NCBI RefSeq assembly: GCF_900102265.1
Contig: NZ_FNBH01000001.1
Span: 1,535,618-1,599,617, forward strand
Length of the DNA: 64,000 nt
From: Epilithonimonas hungarica
Lineage (GTDB): Bacteria; Bacteroidota; Bacteroidia; Flavobacteriales; Weeksellaceae
Reading direction: 5' to 3'
Part shown: positions 9,493-17,700 of the stretch, piece by piece
Layout: each line of letters starts with the position of its first letter
Numbering within the stretch: the stretch's first letter is position 1
The notes under the pieces: model-generated
The model's database searches: none
What the model was told of the DNA's origin: nothing
What the model saw: only the letters and a program-made list of their open reading frames with translations
Made by a program: the position numbers and the translations under genes

Positions 9493-10742
9493 CTAGTCAG
9501 CATACTTTTTATTTTTTCAGCTATTTTTTCAGCCATCAAAGGTGGAACTGCATTACCGATTTGTTTTAAAGCTGCTGTCCGACTTCCTTCAAAGAAATAA
9601 TCATCAGGAAAAGACTGTATTCTTGCGGCTTCTCTTACAGTTATAGAACGGTTTTGTTTTTTATCAGGGTGAATATAATAATGACCGTCCATTGCGATGT
9701 GTGCAACTACTGTATGCGAAACGCCTTTTCCGTTTACAACCTGAAAACGGTTTGTAAATGATTGTACGTTATTATGTTTTATTAATCGTGTTGGTAGGTT
9801 TGCATAGTTCAAACGCTTACCGTTATTCCATTCATCAACAGCAATGCGGTAAATTTCCAAGTCATTTTCGTTGTTTGGTCTGGCAATGTGTTGAGTTACT
9901 ATCTCCAAGCCGTTTCTTATACCTGATTGTTTTAAATATTCATTTGCTGGTTTATAATATTCGACTGCATTTAAAGTTCCTTCTCCGTTTTTCAGAGGTT
10001 GTAAGTCAGAGAATAAATCTTTTAGAACTTCATATTTGGGTTCAGTTTCATCAAAATTCGGATAAGTAAAACCTAATTCTTTTTTCCAACCGATGATAAT
10101 TACACGTTTCCTATCCTGCAAAACACCAAAGTTTTTTGCATTAAGCACTTTGTACCTGTTTTTAGGTAAGGCTAATTCATAGCCAGCACTTCTTACGGCT
10201 TTGAATATATTTTCTAAATGAACACCATTTTTTGCAGACAATATTCCCGGTACGTTTTCAAATACAAACATATCGGGTTGGTATCTTTTTAAAAATTCAA
10301 CATAATATTTGTACAAGAAATTTCTCTGGTCTCTTTTCATTCCGTGTGGATCTCTTGCTCTTCCAGCGACAGAATATGCTTGACAAGGTGGCCCACCTAT
10401 AATTAAATCTACATTTCTGCCGTTTAATTCGTTGTCAATCTTATCAAAAATCTCATCTAAAGTTTCTTTTGAAATTTCTTTATTGATAACAGAATTTATA
10501 AGATTTTCAGGTACTTTTTTCCAAAGTTCTTCTTTATTTTTTGTTTCAGATTTTAGATAGTCGTGATATATTTTTGCTTTTTTGTTTTCTTTTAACCAAT
10601 GGTAAGCAGTTCTTGTTTTTACAGTATCACAAGCATCTTTATTCATTTCTACGTGAGCAATTGGATTAAATCCGGCACGGATAAATCCTTCCGAAAGTCC
10701 ACCTGCTCCTGCGAATAAATCTATGTAGTTCAATTCTTCCAT
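9489..10742 (-). CDS. dcm: DNA (cytosine-5-)-methyltransferase
   Basis: The 417-aa protein has the ordered motifs of C5 methyltransferases: motif I DLFAGAGGLSEGF (8-20), motif IV GGPPCQAYS with the catalytic C120, motif VI FENV (E162), motif VIII-like QDRKRV, and motif X IGNAVPP near the C-terminus. The variable region (about 270-340) sets the target, which cannot be read from sequence alone. It lies 6 bp after the vsr gene, a standard dcm-vsr arrangement. Methylation should protect host DNA from the nucleases encoded downstream and may give them a site to recognise. Confidence 0.95.
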   Translation of the reverse strand: MEELNYIDLFAGAGGLSEGFIRAGFNPIAHVEMNKDACDTVKTRTAYHWLKENKKAKIYHDYLKSETKNKEELWKKVPENLINSVINKEISKETLDEIFDKIDNELNGRNVDLIIGGPPCQAYSVAGRARDPHGMKRDQRNFLYKYYVEFLKRYQPDMFVFENVPGILSAKNGVHLENIFKAVRSAGYELALPKNRYKVLNAKNFGVLQDRKRVIIIGWKKELGFTYPNFDETEPKYEVLKDLFSDLQPLKNGEGTLNAVEYYKPANEYLKQSGIRNGLEIVTQHIARPNNENDLEIYRIAVDEWNNGKRLNYANLPTRLIKHNNVQSFTNRFQVVNGKGVSHTVVAHIAMDGHYYIHPDKKQNRSITVREAARIQSFPDDYFFEGSRTAALKQIGNAVPPLMAEKIAEKIKSMLTR

Positions 10743-10748
10743 ACTTTA

Positions 10749-11177
10749 TCAATTAATAACCGGCTTTTGTATGTTTTCTAAAATATTATTTAATGTTATC
10801 TCTTGTCTTCCTTTTTTCAGTTGACATTCATAAACTATTATTACATTCCAACCATCATTTTTTAACTGAGTGATATTTTTTTCATCTCTTTTTTTATTTC
10901 CTTCAATCTTATCTGTCCAGAATTCTGTCCGAGTTTTTGGTATAACAAAATATTTACAATTTTCGTGTCCGTGCCAGAAACACCCGTTTACAAAAATGAC
11001 TGTTTTAAATCTGGGCAAAATTATATCTGGCTTCCCCGGTAATTTTTTATCATGTAACCTGTAACGCAGACCGTTGGCAAACAAAAATTTCCTTACCAGA
11101 AGTTCCGGTTTTGTATCTTTTCCCCTAATCCGGCTCATATTATAAGTCCTAACCTCTTTAGAATGTATATCTGCCAT
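10749..11177 (-). CDS. vsr: Very short patch repair (Vsr) DNA mismatch endonuclease
   Basis: The protein (142 aa from the ATG at 11177) has the full Vsr signature: MSRIRGKDTKPEL, the GKPDIILPRFKTVIFVNGCFWH block with the catalytic Asp, and the zinc-binding HGHENC. Vsr nicks T:G mismatches left by deamination of 5-methylcytosine. A TTG at 11192 would add five residues, but it overlaps a candidate -7 box, so the ATG is preferred. It is the first gene of the eight-gene defence operon. Some vsr-like enzymes in such loci may act as nicking effectors instead. Confidence 0.93.
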   Translation of the reverse strand: MADIHSKEVRTYNMSRIRGKDTKPELLVRKFLFANGLRYRLHDKKLPGKPDIILPRFKTVIFVNGCFWHGHENCKYFVIPKTRTEFWTDKIEGNKKRDEKNITQLKNDGWNVIIVYECQLKKGRQEITLNNILENIQKPVIN

Positions 11178-11377
11178 TTTACAAAAATACAAAATATAAT
11201 GATTTAAGCATATTTGTCTAACAATTTTTAATTAATTGATTACCAAGAAATTAAAATCAATTCTTTAATATAATTATTGTGTTTTAAAGTTTTCAAATAT
11301 CAAATGAATATTTCTTACATTTAGCTAATATTTTTTTATAAAAAAGAGGTAGAGTCATAAATTTCCTTTGTCACATG
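11178..11377 (-). promoter_or_regulatory. AT-rich intergenic region with candidate operon promoter
   Basis: The minus strand has TATTTTTG (11182-11189), matching the TAnnTTTG -7 box. It lies about 5 nt before the vsr ATG, so the mRNA would be nearly leaderless if this box is used. No clear -33 TTG at the right spacing is visible, which weakens the call. The rest of the stretch is AT-rich with no gene or clear repeat. Confidence 0.35.
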
Positions 11378-12433
11378 CTATTGATTAATTTCCAACACTT
11401 CACAATCATAACTTACTTTAGCGGTAACAACTCCAATCACTAATGCTCCATAAGTATTTTTAGTACGATATTTCATTATTACCAGAACATAATCATCCAT
11501 TCTTTTGAAAGCCGTATCAATATGCTCAAAACTGCTTGGGTCTGGCAAATTAGGTTTAACAAATCTCACTAAATTTTTACAAGAACCATCATAACCACTG
11601 ATACATTCTTTTTCCCAATTAGCTTTTTTGTTGGTTAGTTCCTGTGCATATCTTACCTCATCTTGTTTTTTCTGTGTATCTGCCAAAGTTTTCTCATACA
11701 TTTCTGTCTGTATTTTGATGAGGTTTAAATTGGCATACTGTGACAAATCAAAGTTTGGATCAGAAATTTCCTGAACATTTTTTTTATCATTCTCAAACAC
11801 AGCTACAGATTTTGTAACCTCAAATTTTTTATTTACAGTAAACTTGATAAAATATTTTTTCAGTTGTCCATACTCTTTTATAGGCTTAATATATTTTTCT
11901 GTAGATAAAATTTTGTTTTTATTGTTTTCAAGGAATAAACCATAAGTAATTGAGCCGTCTTTCAAAGTATCTAAAGGTTTATAATCTTTGGAATAGTCAT
12001 CAAAATAATAATAAGATTTATCTAATGTAATTTTTGATTCAAAAATATCATCCCACTTTTCAAGTAACTTTAGATTGTTAAGATAAGGCTTATTCTTGTT
12101 GGCTTCTATGTATTTACTAATTGCATCACTATTTTTTTCAGCTTGTAATTTTCCTTGGCTTTGAATTGCCGAAATTATAATTGCAAGAAAAAAAACTCCC
12201 ATTAAAGAAATAATTCTTGTAGGTCTGTGCTTCCAGAATGAAAGATTTTGTTTCAATTTTTCCGAAACCGGAGGAAATAGTAAAACGCCCACAAGAATGA
12301 TAAGCAGACCACCAAGAAAGGAATTTTTGAAAATTGTAATTAATCCTGCAATGATGAAAGATATTCCAAATATTACTTTGAAAAAATTTAGAATTAGCCT
12401 TGCTGAAGCTTTTTTTGAATTAAGAGTTGACAT
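11378..12433 (-). CDS. Multi-spanning membrane protein of unknown function
   Basis: I do not recognise this 351-aa protein. About three hydrophobic segments lie in the first 90 residues (roughly 12-32, 38-55 and 74-90). A long, charged, mostly helical domain follows (about 95-351), containing a lysine-rich coiled-coil-like stretch near 245-275 and three cysteines. It stands alone between the terminase gene and the defence operon, on the same strand. This position in an island could mean an exclusion or defence accessory role, but nothing in the sequence demonstrates that. Confidence 0.6.
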   Translation of the reverse strand: MSTLNSKKASARLILNFFKVIFGISFIIAGLITIFKNSFLGGLLIILVGVLLFPPVSEKLKQNLSFWKHRPTRIISLMGVFFLAIIISAIQSQGKLQAEKNSDAISKYIEANKNKPYLNNLKLLEKWDDIFESKITLDKSYYYFDDYSKDYKPLDTLKDGSITYGLFLENNKNKILSTEKYIKPIKEYGQLKKYFIKFTVNKKFEVTKSVAVFENDKKNVQEISDPNFDLSQYANLNLIKIQTEMYEKTLADTQKKQDEVRYAQELTNKKANWEKECISGYDGSCKNLVRFVKPNLPDPSSFEHIDTAFKRMDDYVLVIMKYRTKNTYGALVIGVVTAKVSYDCEVLEINQ

Positions 12434-12462
12434 ATAGATTAGATTTTAGTTTTAGAAACAAG

Positions 12463-12603
12463 AAAGGGTGTGAATCAACTTACATCCTTTGCTCTGGTTA
12501 CTGGTATAACCCACTAAAGAAATGAAGAGAACACACCCCAGACTGGGGCGTCTTCACATTCCATTTTTCCTTAGTTTAAAATATTACCAGTATTTGAGCA
12601 AAG
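12463..12603. other. Nested inverted repeats between terL and the membrane protein gene
   Basis: Three elements are visible. An outer inverted repeat pairs 12487-12506 with 12585-12603 (two 8-bp blocks, TACCAGTA and GAGCAAAG, around a small internal loop). Inside it, TGAAGA at 12523-12528 pairs with TCTTCA at 12551-12556, enclosing a CCCCA/TGGGG stem at 12536-12540 and 12544-12548. A further hairpin, 12463-12473 with 12480-12490, pairs on the plus-strand RNA using two G-U pairs. The GC-rich core stands out from AT-rich surroundings. It could be a terminator, a structured RNA, or a DNA site for packaging or replication. Confidence 0.5.
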
Positions 12604-12720
12604 AAAACGAACTGCTAACGCAATATCTATATGTTATTTACAACCTTTTAGTCTTATAGTTTTGTTTTTTAATTGTACGACAAATATATAAAATTCACGA
12701 AAACTAAAGTTACTTTAATT

Positions 12721-14037
12721 TTAACGTCCTGCACTAGGAGGTATAGCCAAAATAGGCATTCCTCTATATTCTCTTACCCAGTTTGCATAAGCCAAGCTGT
12801 CTGCTAAATCAGGACTTTTGCCTAATATTCTTTTTATAGCATCTTTGCCTATTATCTTCACAGTCTTATCAGAATAAATCTCGTAAGTGATTGATTGTAA
12901 TTCAAGTTTTAAGCCTTCATTGTTGAGGTTTCCGATGTTTCCATTCACAAAATCATTCCTGAGTTGCCAATAAACTTGAGAGCGCAGATTATGAGGTTTG
13001 AATGTCTCTTCTTGAAAGTTCTCCTCTGGTTTTGCTCCTCCTGAAATCTCAATAACGTTGTAACCTTGTTGTTTTAAACTATCTATCACTCCAGCACCTA
13101 CACCAACGCTATCGATACCTACATAATTAGGGTCAATCTGATAATCATTGATTAATTGAATAGTTCTTGTCACAACTTCCGTAATGGCTGTTTGTAGGTA
13201 ACTCTCTATCAATTCTATGTTTCCGTTTTTAAGAATAGTAAAAACTGTTCTGTCATCTCCATATCTGGCAACATCCACACCCAGCGAAGTTACCTCTGTA
13301 CCTGAAATTTCATACGCACTTTTTAAAATGGCTTCGCTAGGTATTAGCTGATTGATTGAATCCACTACACTCCAATCGCCATACAGGTATTTTCTAAGTA
13401 ATTTCGGATTGTCTTTAAAAGTAGCTTTTAAATTCTGAACGTACTCACTGTTTTCATCATAATTATCGGTCGTTACACTTTGGATATAAACTTCATCAAT
13501 ATTCTTTGACTGAATGAAAGTAGGGATTAACCAACAAGCCTCCGGGTTTGATGTCAACCTTCCTTCATATCTAGGTTTCTCTCCATTAGGAAGAACCCAA
13601 CGTAATCGAGTTTTGAGAAGATTATAAACATCAAGAGAGACCTCATTTGCTTCTTCAATACCGAACCATCCAATCTCTAACCCTTTAATTTTTTGCAAAA
13701 GTGGATCTTTTGCAATATTTGCATCTATGAAAATCAAAACAGAGTCATTGATAAAAGTAACTTCTAAACTTGTTTGATTGAAGCTTTTTATTATTTCCGG
13801 TGGACAAATGGATAGAAAAGTTACTAAAGTAGTTCTTCTCAAAACTGACAATTCTTTCCTGACAATGACCAATCTGTTACCCTTGAACATCATTGCATTT
13901 TTTATAGCTTCGGAAGTTAGAAACCACGATTTGCCTGCTCCAAAACTTCCTCCAAATAATAAATATTTAGCTCGGCATTTGTGAGCTTCTTCTTGCTTTG
14001 CTTTAGGAACGTAATATTTTGAAAAATCAATAATCAT
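12721..14037 (-). CDS. terL: Phage terminase large subunit
   Basis: The 438-aa protein has the packaging ATPase Walker A (GGSFGAGKS, about 29-37), a Walker B-like GWFGIEEANE near 126, and an RNase H-like nuclease domain. That domain carries acidic residues in LGVDVARYGDDRT, YVGIDSVGVGAG and GKSPDLADSLAYAN. Both halves look intact. TerL drives DNA into procapsids and cuts the concatemer. No portal, capsid or tail gene lies nearby, so the element could only package DNA with help from another phage, or the gene is a remnant. It follows terS by 13 bp on the same strand. Confidence 0.9.
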   Translation of the reverse strand: MIIDFSKYYVPKAKQEEAHKCRAKYLLFGGSFGAGKSWFLTSEAIKNAMMFKGNRLVIVRKELSVLRRTTLVTFLSICPPEIIKSFNQTSLEVTFINDSVLIFIDANIAKDPLLQKIKGLEIGWFGIEEANEVSLDVYNLLKTRLRWVLPNGEKPRYEGRLTSNPEACWLIPTFIQSKNIDEVYIQSVTTDNYDENSEYVQNLKATFKDNPKLLRKYLYGDWSVVDSINQLIPSEAILKSAYEISGTEVTSLGVDVARYGDDRTVFTILKNGNIELIESYLQTAITEVVTRTIQLINDYQIDPNYVGIDSVGVGAGVIDSLKQQGYNVIEISGGAKPEENFQEETFKPHNLRSQVYWQLRNDFVNGNIGNLNNEGLKLELQSITYEIYSDKTVKIIGKDAIKRILGKSPDLADSLAYANWVREYRGMPILAIPPSAGR

Positions 14038-14050
14038 AATAAAAGCTACT

Positions 14051-14434
14051 TTAATCCGGCACGTTACAAATGAATTTTACCTCTCCACTATGTTCAATCT
14101 GTACTTTATGCAAGCCTTGCAGGTTTGCAAGTTCTTTGTTGATTGAAACTGCCAGACGATAATCTCCCTCCTTTAGTGATTTTTGATAAAGCTCCTCGTA
14201 TCTTCTGATAGCTTTGGCATAGTCATAATTTATATTTTTCTCTACTGATTTCTCAATCAGAAATTGTGCTTTAGAGAGATAATTCTCAGCCATCCTCTTT
14301 TTTATTTGGAATTTTTCCGCACTAAAACGCAATATATCTTCTCTATTTTCGCCCTTTAAGAGTAGAGTGACTATCTCGCCTATCCGTATTGCTATCTCTG
14401 ACCTGTCTGCTCGGTCTCTCTTTTGCTGATTCAT
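14051..14434 (-). CDS. terS: Probable phage terminase small subunit
   Basis: The 127-aa protein has a predicted N-terminal helix-turn-helix (about 15-60, LKGENREDILRFSAEKFQIKK-like), a helical hairpin, and the C-terminal LQGLHKVQIEHSG motif (about 108-120) common to small terminases. It is immediately upstream of terL and is presumed to recognise the packaging site. The HTH and C-terminal motif are seen; the assignment rests on them and on gene order. Confidence 0.75.
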   Translation of the reverse strand: MNQQKRDRADRSEIAIRIGEIVTLLLKGENREDILRFSAEKFQIKKRMAENYLSKAQFLIEKSVEKNINYDYAKAIRRYEELYQKSLKEGDYRLAVSINKELANLQGLHKVQIEHSGEVKFICNVPD

Positions 14435-14481
14435 CTTCTATTTAATTAATTATCCCATTAATTACCTTCACATTTTTTCCC

Positions 14482-15249
14482 TTATTTAAAATGTTTTCTC
14501 ATAGTTGAAAATTCAGGCTTTATAAAATCCGCCTCCACTTTTTTAAGGTATTTTTTTCCCTTTCTTAATCTCCCAATATTTTCTTCCGGATATTGATATC
14601 TATATATCATCAGATGTCTATTGGTGAGTTTATTGCCCTTCTCATCATAAAAATATGGTTGATTTTTCTTGACTGTAATTAAGCTTGCTTTTTCTGCTCT
14701 CTTCTTATAATTATTAGCTGTTGAAAAACTTACACCTAAACACTTAGCCAGATAACTTACAGGCAAAGTATAATAGCCTTTCGGATAAGAATAATGGCTC
14801 GTACTGGAATCTCCCATTTTTGACCCCGACCATCGTTTTCTATCTACAAAGCGTTTCTTCAACAAATAATAAATAACTACAGATGCACAACAGAAATCTT
14901 TGAAATTTAAAAAATCTTCTGGTTCATATCTTACAGCCGATTGAGATTTAAACTTCAGCTTTTTACATAGTTGTTTATATCCTATTATTCGTAATGATTG
15001 AATCTTATTATTAACGGTTATCCATTTCTTTTTAATGAGCCACTTCACACAACTCCTAACTGTTTTTCCATTAAGGCCTAAATCTACAGCCCACGCTCCA
15101 TATAATGAAGAATCATACTTTATATGACCACTTGAAATATGCTTGAGATAAACGTATATCAATAAATGGTTAACCTTACGATTAACTAAAGCATATTGAC
15201 ACACTTCCACGGGTATGGTGGTATATATTAACTTCATAGATGGAGGCAA
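14482..15249 (-). CDS. Protein with two winged-helix/HTH-like motifs, mobile-element type
   Basis: The 255-aa basic protein has one HTH-like segment at about 48-82 (GAWAVDLGLNGKTVRSCVKW) and a second near 165-190 (VSYLAKCLGVSFSTANNYKK). It is rich in Lys and Tyr. Two winged-helix modules in one protein are common in plasmid and phage replication initiators and in mobile-element regulators, so a DNA-binding replication or control role is likely. I cannot name the family. It sits between the excisionase-like gene and terS on the same strand. Confidence 0.6.
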   Translation of the reverse strand: MPPSMKLIYTTIPVEVCQYALVNRKVNHLLIYVYLKHISSGHIKYDSSLYGAWAVDLGLNGKTVRSCVKWLIKKKWITVNNKIQSLRIIGYKQLCKKLKFKSQSAVRYEPEDFLNFKDFCCASVVIYYLLKKRFVDRKRWSGSKMGDSSTSHYSYPKGYYTLPVSYLAKCLGVSFSTANNYKKRAEKASLITVKKNQPYFYDEKGNKLTNRHLMIYRYQYPEENIGRLRKGKKYLKKVEADFIKPEFSTMRKHFK

Positions 15250-15283
15250 ATTAGATTTTGAAAATCTTTGCGTGAGTTTTGGC

Positions 15284-15583
15284 TTAATTTTTAAGTTTAT
15301 TCAAGGAATAATTTATTGCCTCCTTTCTTAATTCTTCAATGGTAGCTTGAGGGTTTCGCAACAACCAGTTTTCAATTTCAACTTTGTTGAAGAATACATT
15401 TTTCCCATTAGGTTTGGAATGCGGGATTTCGTTTTTAGAAGTCAGTTTGTAGAGGTAAAGTTTAGAAAGTCCTGTAAATTGGGCTACCTCATCTATGTTT
15501 AGAACGATTTTGTTTTGTAAGGATTGAGCTGTAAGAAGTTGCTCAATTTTGTCAAGTCTTTGTTCAATACTTTGCGTTTCCAT
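15284..15583 (-). CDS. Excisionase-type helix-turn-helix protein
   Basis: The 99-aa protein has a short coiled-coil start (about 1-22) and a MerR/excisionase-like winged HTH at about 28-78: LNIDEVAQFTGLSKLYLYKL, then HSKPNGKNVFFNKVEIENWL. This is the HTH_17 pattern of Bacteroidota mobile elements, where such proteins direct excision or control the integrase. It is two genes downstream of the integrase on the same strand. Confidence 0.8.
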   Translation of the reverse strand: METQSIEQRLDKIEQLLTAQSLQNKIVLNIDEVAQFTGLSKLYLYKLTSKNEIPHSKPNGKNVFFNKVEIENWLLRNPQATIEELRKEAINYSLNKLKN

Positions 15584-15662
15584 ATTGATTATCTTTATTA
15601 TGAAAACAAAAGTATAATGAAAGTCAATAATTAAAAGTTAGTAATAGTTAAGAATACCTACC

Positions 15663-16385
15663 TTAACTTTTCGCAATCTCTCTTACTTTGATTAGAATAT
15701 TCTCTACATAGGATTTACCTCTATACTCTGTCTCTTTAGATTTAGAAACTGACAGCTGTTCAGGAGAAAAAGACTTACTTTTACAATTTAGAAAGAACAT
15801 TGACAGTAATGGGTATATATTCAAATTTTCAAATTTTATCTGAGTAAAGAGATTTACGAATTGTACTTCTGTCCCTTTCCATCTAATTTTTTTAATTACT
15901 TCTTGCGATGAAAAAATATTTCTAAAGTCAGAAAAGTTTACATCAATTTTTTCAGGATTCAAATTATCATATAGTAAGTTAATTATTTCCATATTTTTTG
16001 AACCATAATTTAGTTTCAAAAATACCTCTTTTTCACTAGAAGAAAATATATAATTGTTCAAATATTCAACATATTCTCTAGCATAATCAATAATCTCTTC
16101 ATCAGTAATCTTTGATAAGTAATTTCCTGTTTCTCGAATTCTCTTTTTATCAAAAAACCAAAGCACAAAATCCTCTGCTCGAGGTATTGCTCCAATTTCA
16201 TTTTTTATAAAACCATCAAGCCTTGATAGCTGTTCTGTAAAATCCATTTTTATTTTCTCTAAATCTTCATTAATGATTTTATTTGCTGCTTTCAATTCTT
16301 CATCAGAGAACTGGATATCTGCTAAACCCATTCCTAAACCGTCATTGGAATATGTCCCAAGTTTTAATTTTTTATTCTTGCTCAT
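15663..16385 (-). CDS. Mobile-element protein of unknown function, RteC-like C-terminus
   Basis: From the ATG at 16385 the protein is 240 aa; a TTG at 16400 would overlap the integrase. The N-terminal half is acidic and helical. The C-terminal stretch IRWKGTEVQFVNLFTQI (about 168-185), followed by a helical tail, resembles the IxWxGxxxxLxxL pattern of RteC-like regulators in Bacteroidota conjugative elements. That similarity is weak and from memory. It starts 4 bp after the integrase stop, so the two genes are probably co-transcribed. Confidence 0.5.
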   Translation of the reverse strand: MSKNKKLKLGTYSNDGLGMGLADIQFSDEELKAANKIINEDLEKIKMDFTEQLSRLDGFIKNEIGAIPRAEDFVLWFFDKKRIRETGNYLSKITDEEIIDYAREYVEYLNNYIFSSSEKEVFLKLNYGSKNMEIINLLYDNLNPEKIDVNFSDFRNIFSSQEVIKKIRWKGTEVQFVNLFTQIKFENLNIYPLLSMFFLNCKSKSFSPEQLSVSKSKETEYRGKSYVENILIKVREIAKS

Positions 16386-16389
16386 ATTT

Positions 16390-17520
16390 TTAAATGTCAA
16401 ATTTTGGAATAGTATTTACCGCCTCAATCTTCTTTTTGTCGATCACTTTAGCATAAATCTGGGTTGTACGGATTTCACTGTGTCCCAAAAGTTTTGAAAC
16501 CGTAAACAAATCCGTCCCTAAACTAAGTTGTAAGGTTGCGTATGTATGTCTTCCACAGTGGAATGTAATATGCTTTGAGATTCCTGCCTTCATACACCAT
16601 TGTAGCAAAGCTGTATTCATATATGCAGAATAACGAAGTCCTACGAAAACTCTTTCCTCTCCATCCTGCTCTTTACCCATCAATTCTCTCGCCTGCTCAT
16701 TGATGTAATGATATTGTAAGCCTTTCGTCTTTTGCTGATGAAAATTAATTTTCCAGTTTTCGCTCTCTTTTTGAACCTGTTTCCATTCCAGATTATTTAC
16801 GTCTGACCAACGCATTCCTGTAAGGCAGGAAAATAAAAATGCTCGTTTCAGCACATCATATCTGCACTCTGTTTTGAATAATGCCTGAACTTCTTCTAAA
16901 GTCAAAAATTCACGTTCATTCTCAACTGGCTTTGGTGTTGAAACTTTATGGGAAGGGTTTGTTAGAATAATTCCGTCATCTACCGCCTGATTAAGAGCGG
17001 CTCTCATTTTTGTAAAATATGAACTTACAGAATTCCCAGAGAGGGACTGACCGGATTTTGTCTTTGCAATTTTTTGAAGGTAATTTTTAAAACCTTCGCA
17101 GTAAGCAACATCAACATCATCAAAGGAGACATTCTCTCCGGAATATTTCTTCAAATGCTTTAACACACTATCCCAATTTCCGTAGTTCCCCATACTCTCC
17201 ATACGCTCCTCTGTGAGCCTGGCAAAGTAATCAATGAAATTAGCTTTTACTTTTGTTTCAGATTTAAAACCGTATTTATTATTCAGATACTCTTTTTCTT
17301 TCTCAGCCCGGATAATTTCCACCTTTTTCTCCACCTCTTTGTTGTGGGTTCTTTGCTGAGGTGTTCTAGGATTTGTATAGAGATAATATTCTAATTTAGT
17401 TGTAATTCGCTTAGGCTTCGAGTTTCCGTTTTCATTCACAGAATATCCTGAGTAAACCTCCAATGCTAAATTATATTTGTCTCCTGCTGAATTTGAGCGT
17501 TTTCTGATATGGACTTTCAT
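16390..17520 (-). CDS. int: Tyrosine recombinase/integrase of the island
   Basis: The 376-aa protein has an N-terminal arm-binding domain (about 1-85), a SAM-like core-binding domain (about 92-185), and a catalytic domain with the complete set R237 (LTGMRWSD), K264, H321-x-x-R324 (HCGRHTYATL), H347 (LLGHSE) and Y356. It is therefore predicted active. It lies next to the 3' end of mnmE, the usual position of an integrase whose attachment site is the gene end. Candidate arm repeats lie just upstream of its start. Confidence 0.92.
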   Translation of the reverse strand: MKVHIRKRSNSAGDKYNLALEVYSGYSVNENGNSKPKRITTKLEYYLYTNPRTPQQRTHNKEVEKKVEIIRAEKEKEYLNNKYGFKSETKVKANFIDYFARLTEERMESMGNYGNWDSVLKHLKKYSGENVSFDDVDVAYCEGFKNYLQKIAKTKSGQSLSGNSVSSYFTKMRAALNQAVDDGIILTNPSHKVSTPKPVENEREFLTLEEVQALFKTECRYDVLKRAFLFSCLTGMRWSDVNNLEWKQVQKESENWKINFHQQKTKGLQYHYINEQARELMGKEQDGEERVFVGLRYSAYMNTALLQWCMKAGISKHITFHCGRHTYATLQLSLGTDLFTVSKLLGHSEIRTTQIYAKVIDKKKIEAVNTIPKFDI

Positions 17521-17521
17521 T

Positions 17522-17591
17522 TTTGCTACAATTTGCTACAAATATATAAACAAACGCAAATATGTCGCAAAAATTTTTGTTTTGTAGCAAA
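17522..17591. repeat. Candidate integrase arm-binding repeats
   Basis: Two direct copies of TTTGCTACAA (17522-17531 and 17532-17541) are followed by an inverted copy, TTGTAGCAAA (17582-17591). They lie between the integrase start codon and the mnmE 3' end, where arm-type sites of lambda-type integrases are found. Binding here would also let the integrase or excisionase repress int. The repeats are seen; the function is inferred. Confidence 0.5.
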
Positions 17592-17680
17592 AAACATCAA
17601 AACAAAGAAAACTTTACAATCGAATAACAAACTGATTAATAGTGTTTTATTATATTTTATTTGGATGTTATTTATCAACT

Positions 17681-17700
17681 TTACTTCCCGATACAAAACT
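17681..17700. other. Candidate attachment site at the 3' end of mnmE
   Basis: The last codons of mnmE (FCIGK and stop) face the integrase gene 160 bp away. The same conserved gene end is the known insertion site of the Salmonella genomic island SGI1 and its relatives. I found no second copy of this sequence in 1-17,600, so the other boundary would lie left of the window. The core coordinates are approximate. Confidence 0.45.

Noticed and set aside
1..11177. DISARM or BREX system
   Set aside because: No DrmA/DrmB, PglX or BrxL-type genes are present; the set is Z1/MORC/AIPR based.
12463..12620. Integron attC-like site
   Set aside because: The arms lack the attC core GTTRRRY/RYYYAAC ends and no integron integrase is present.
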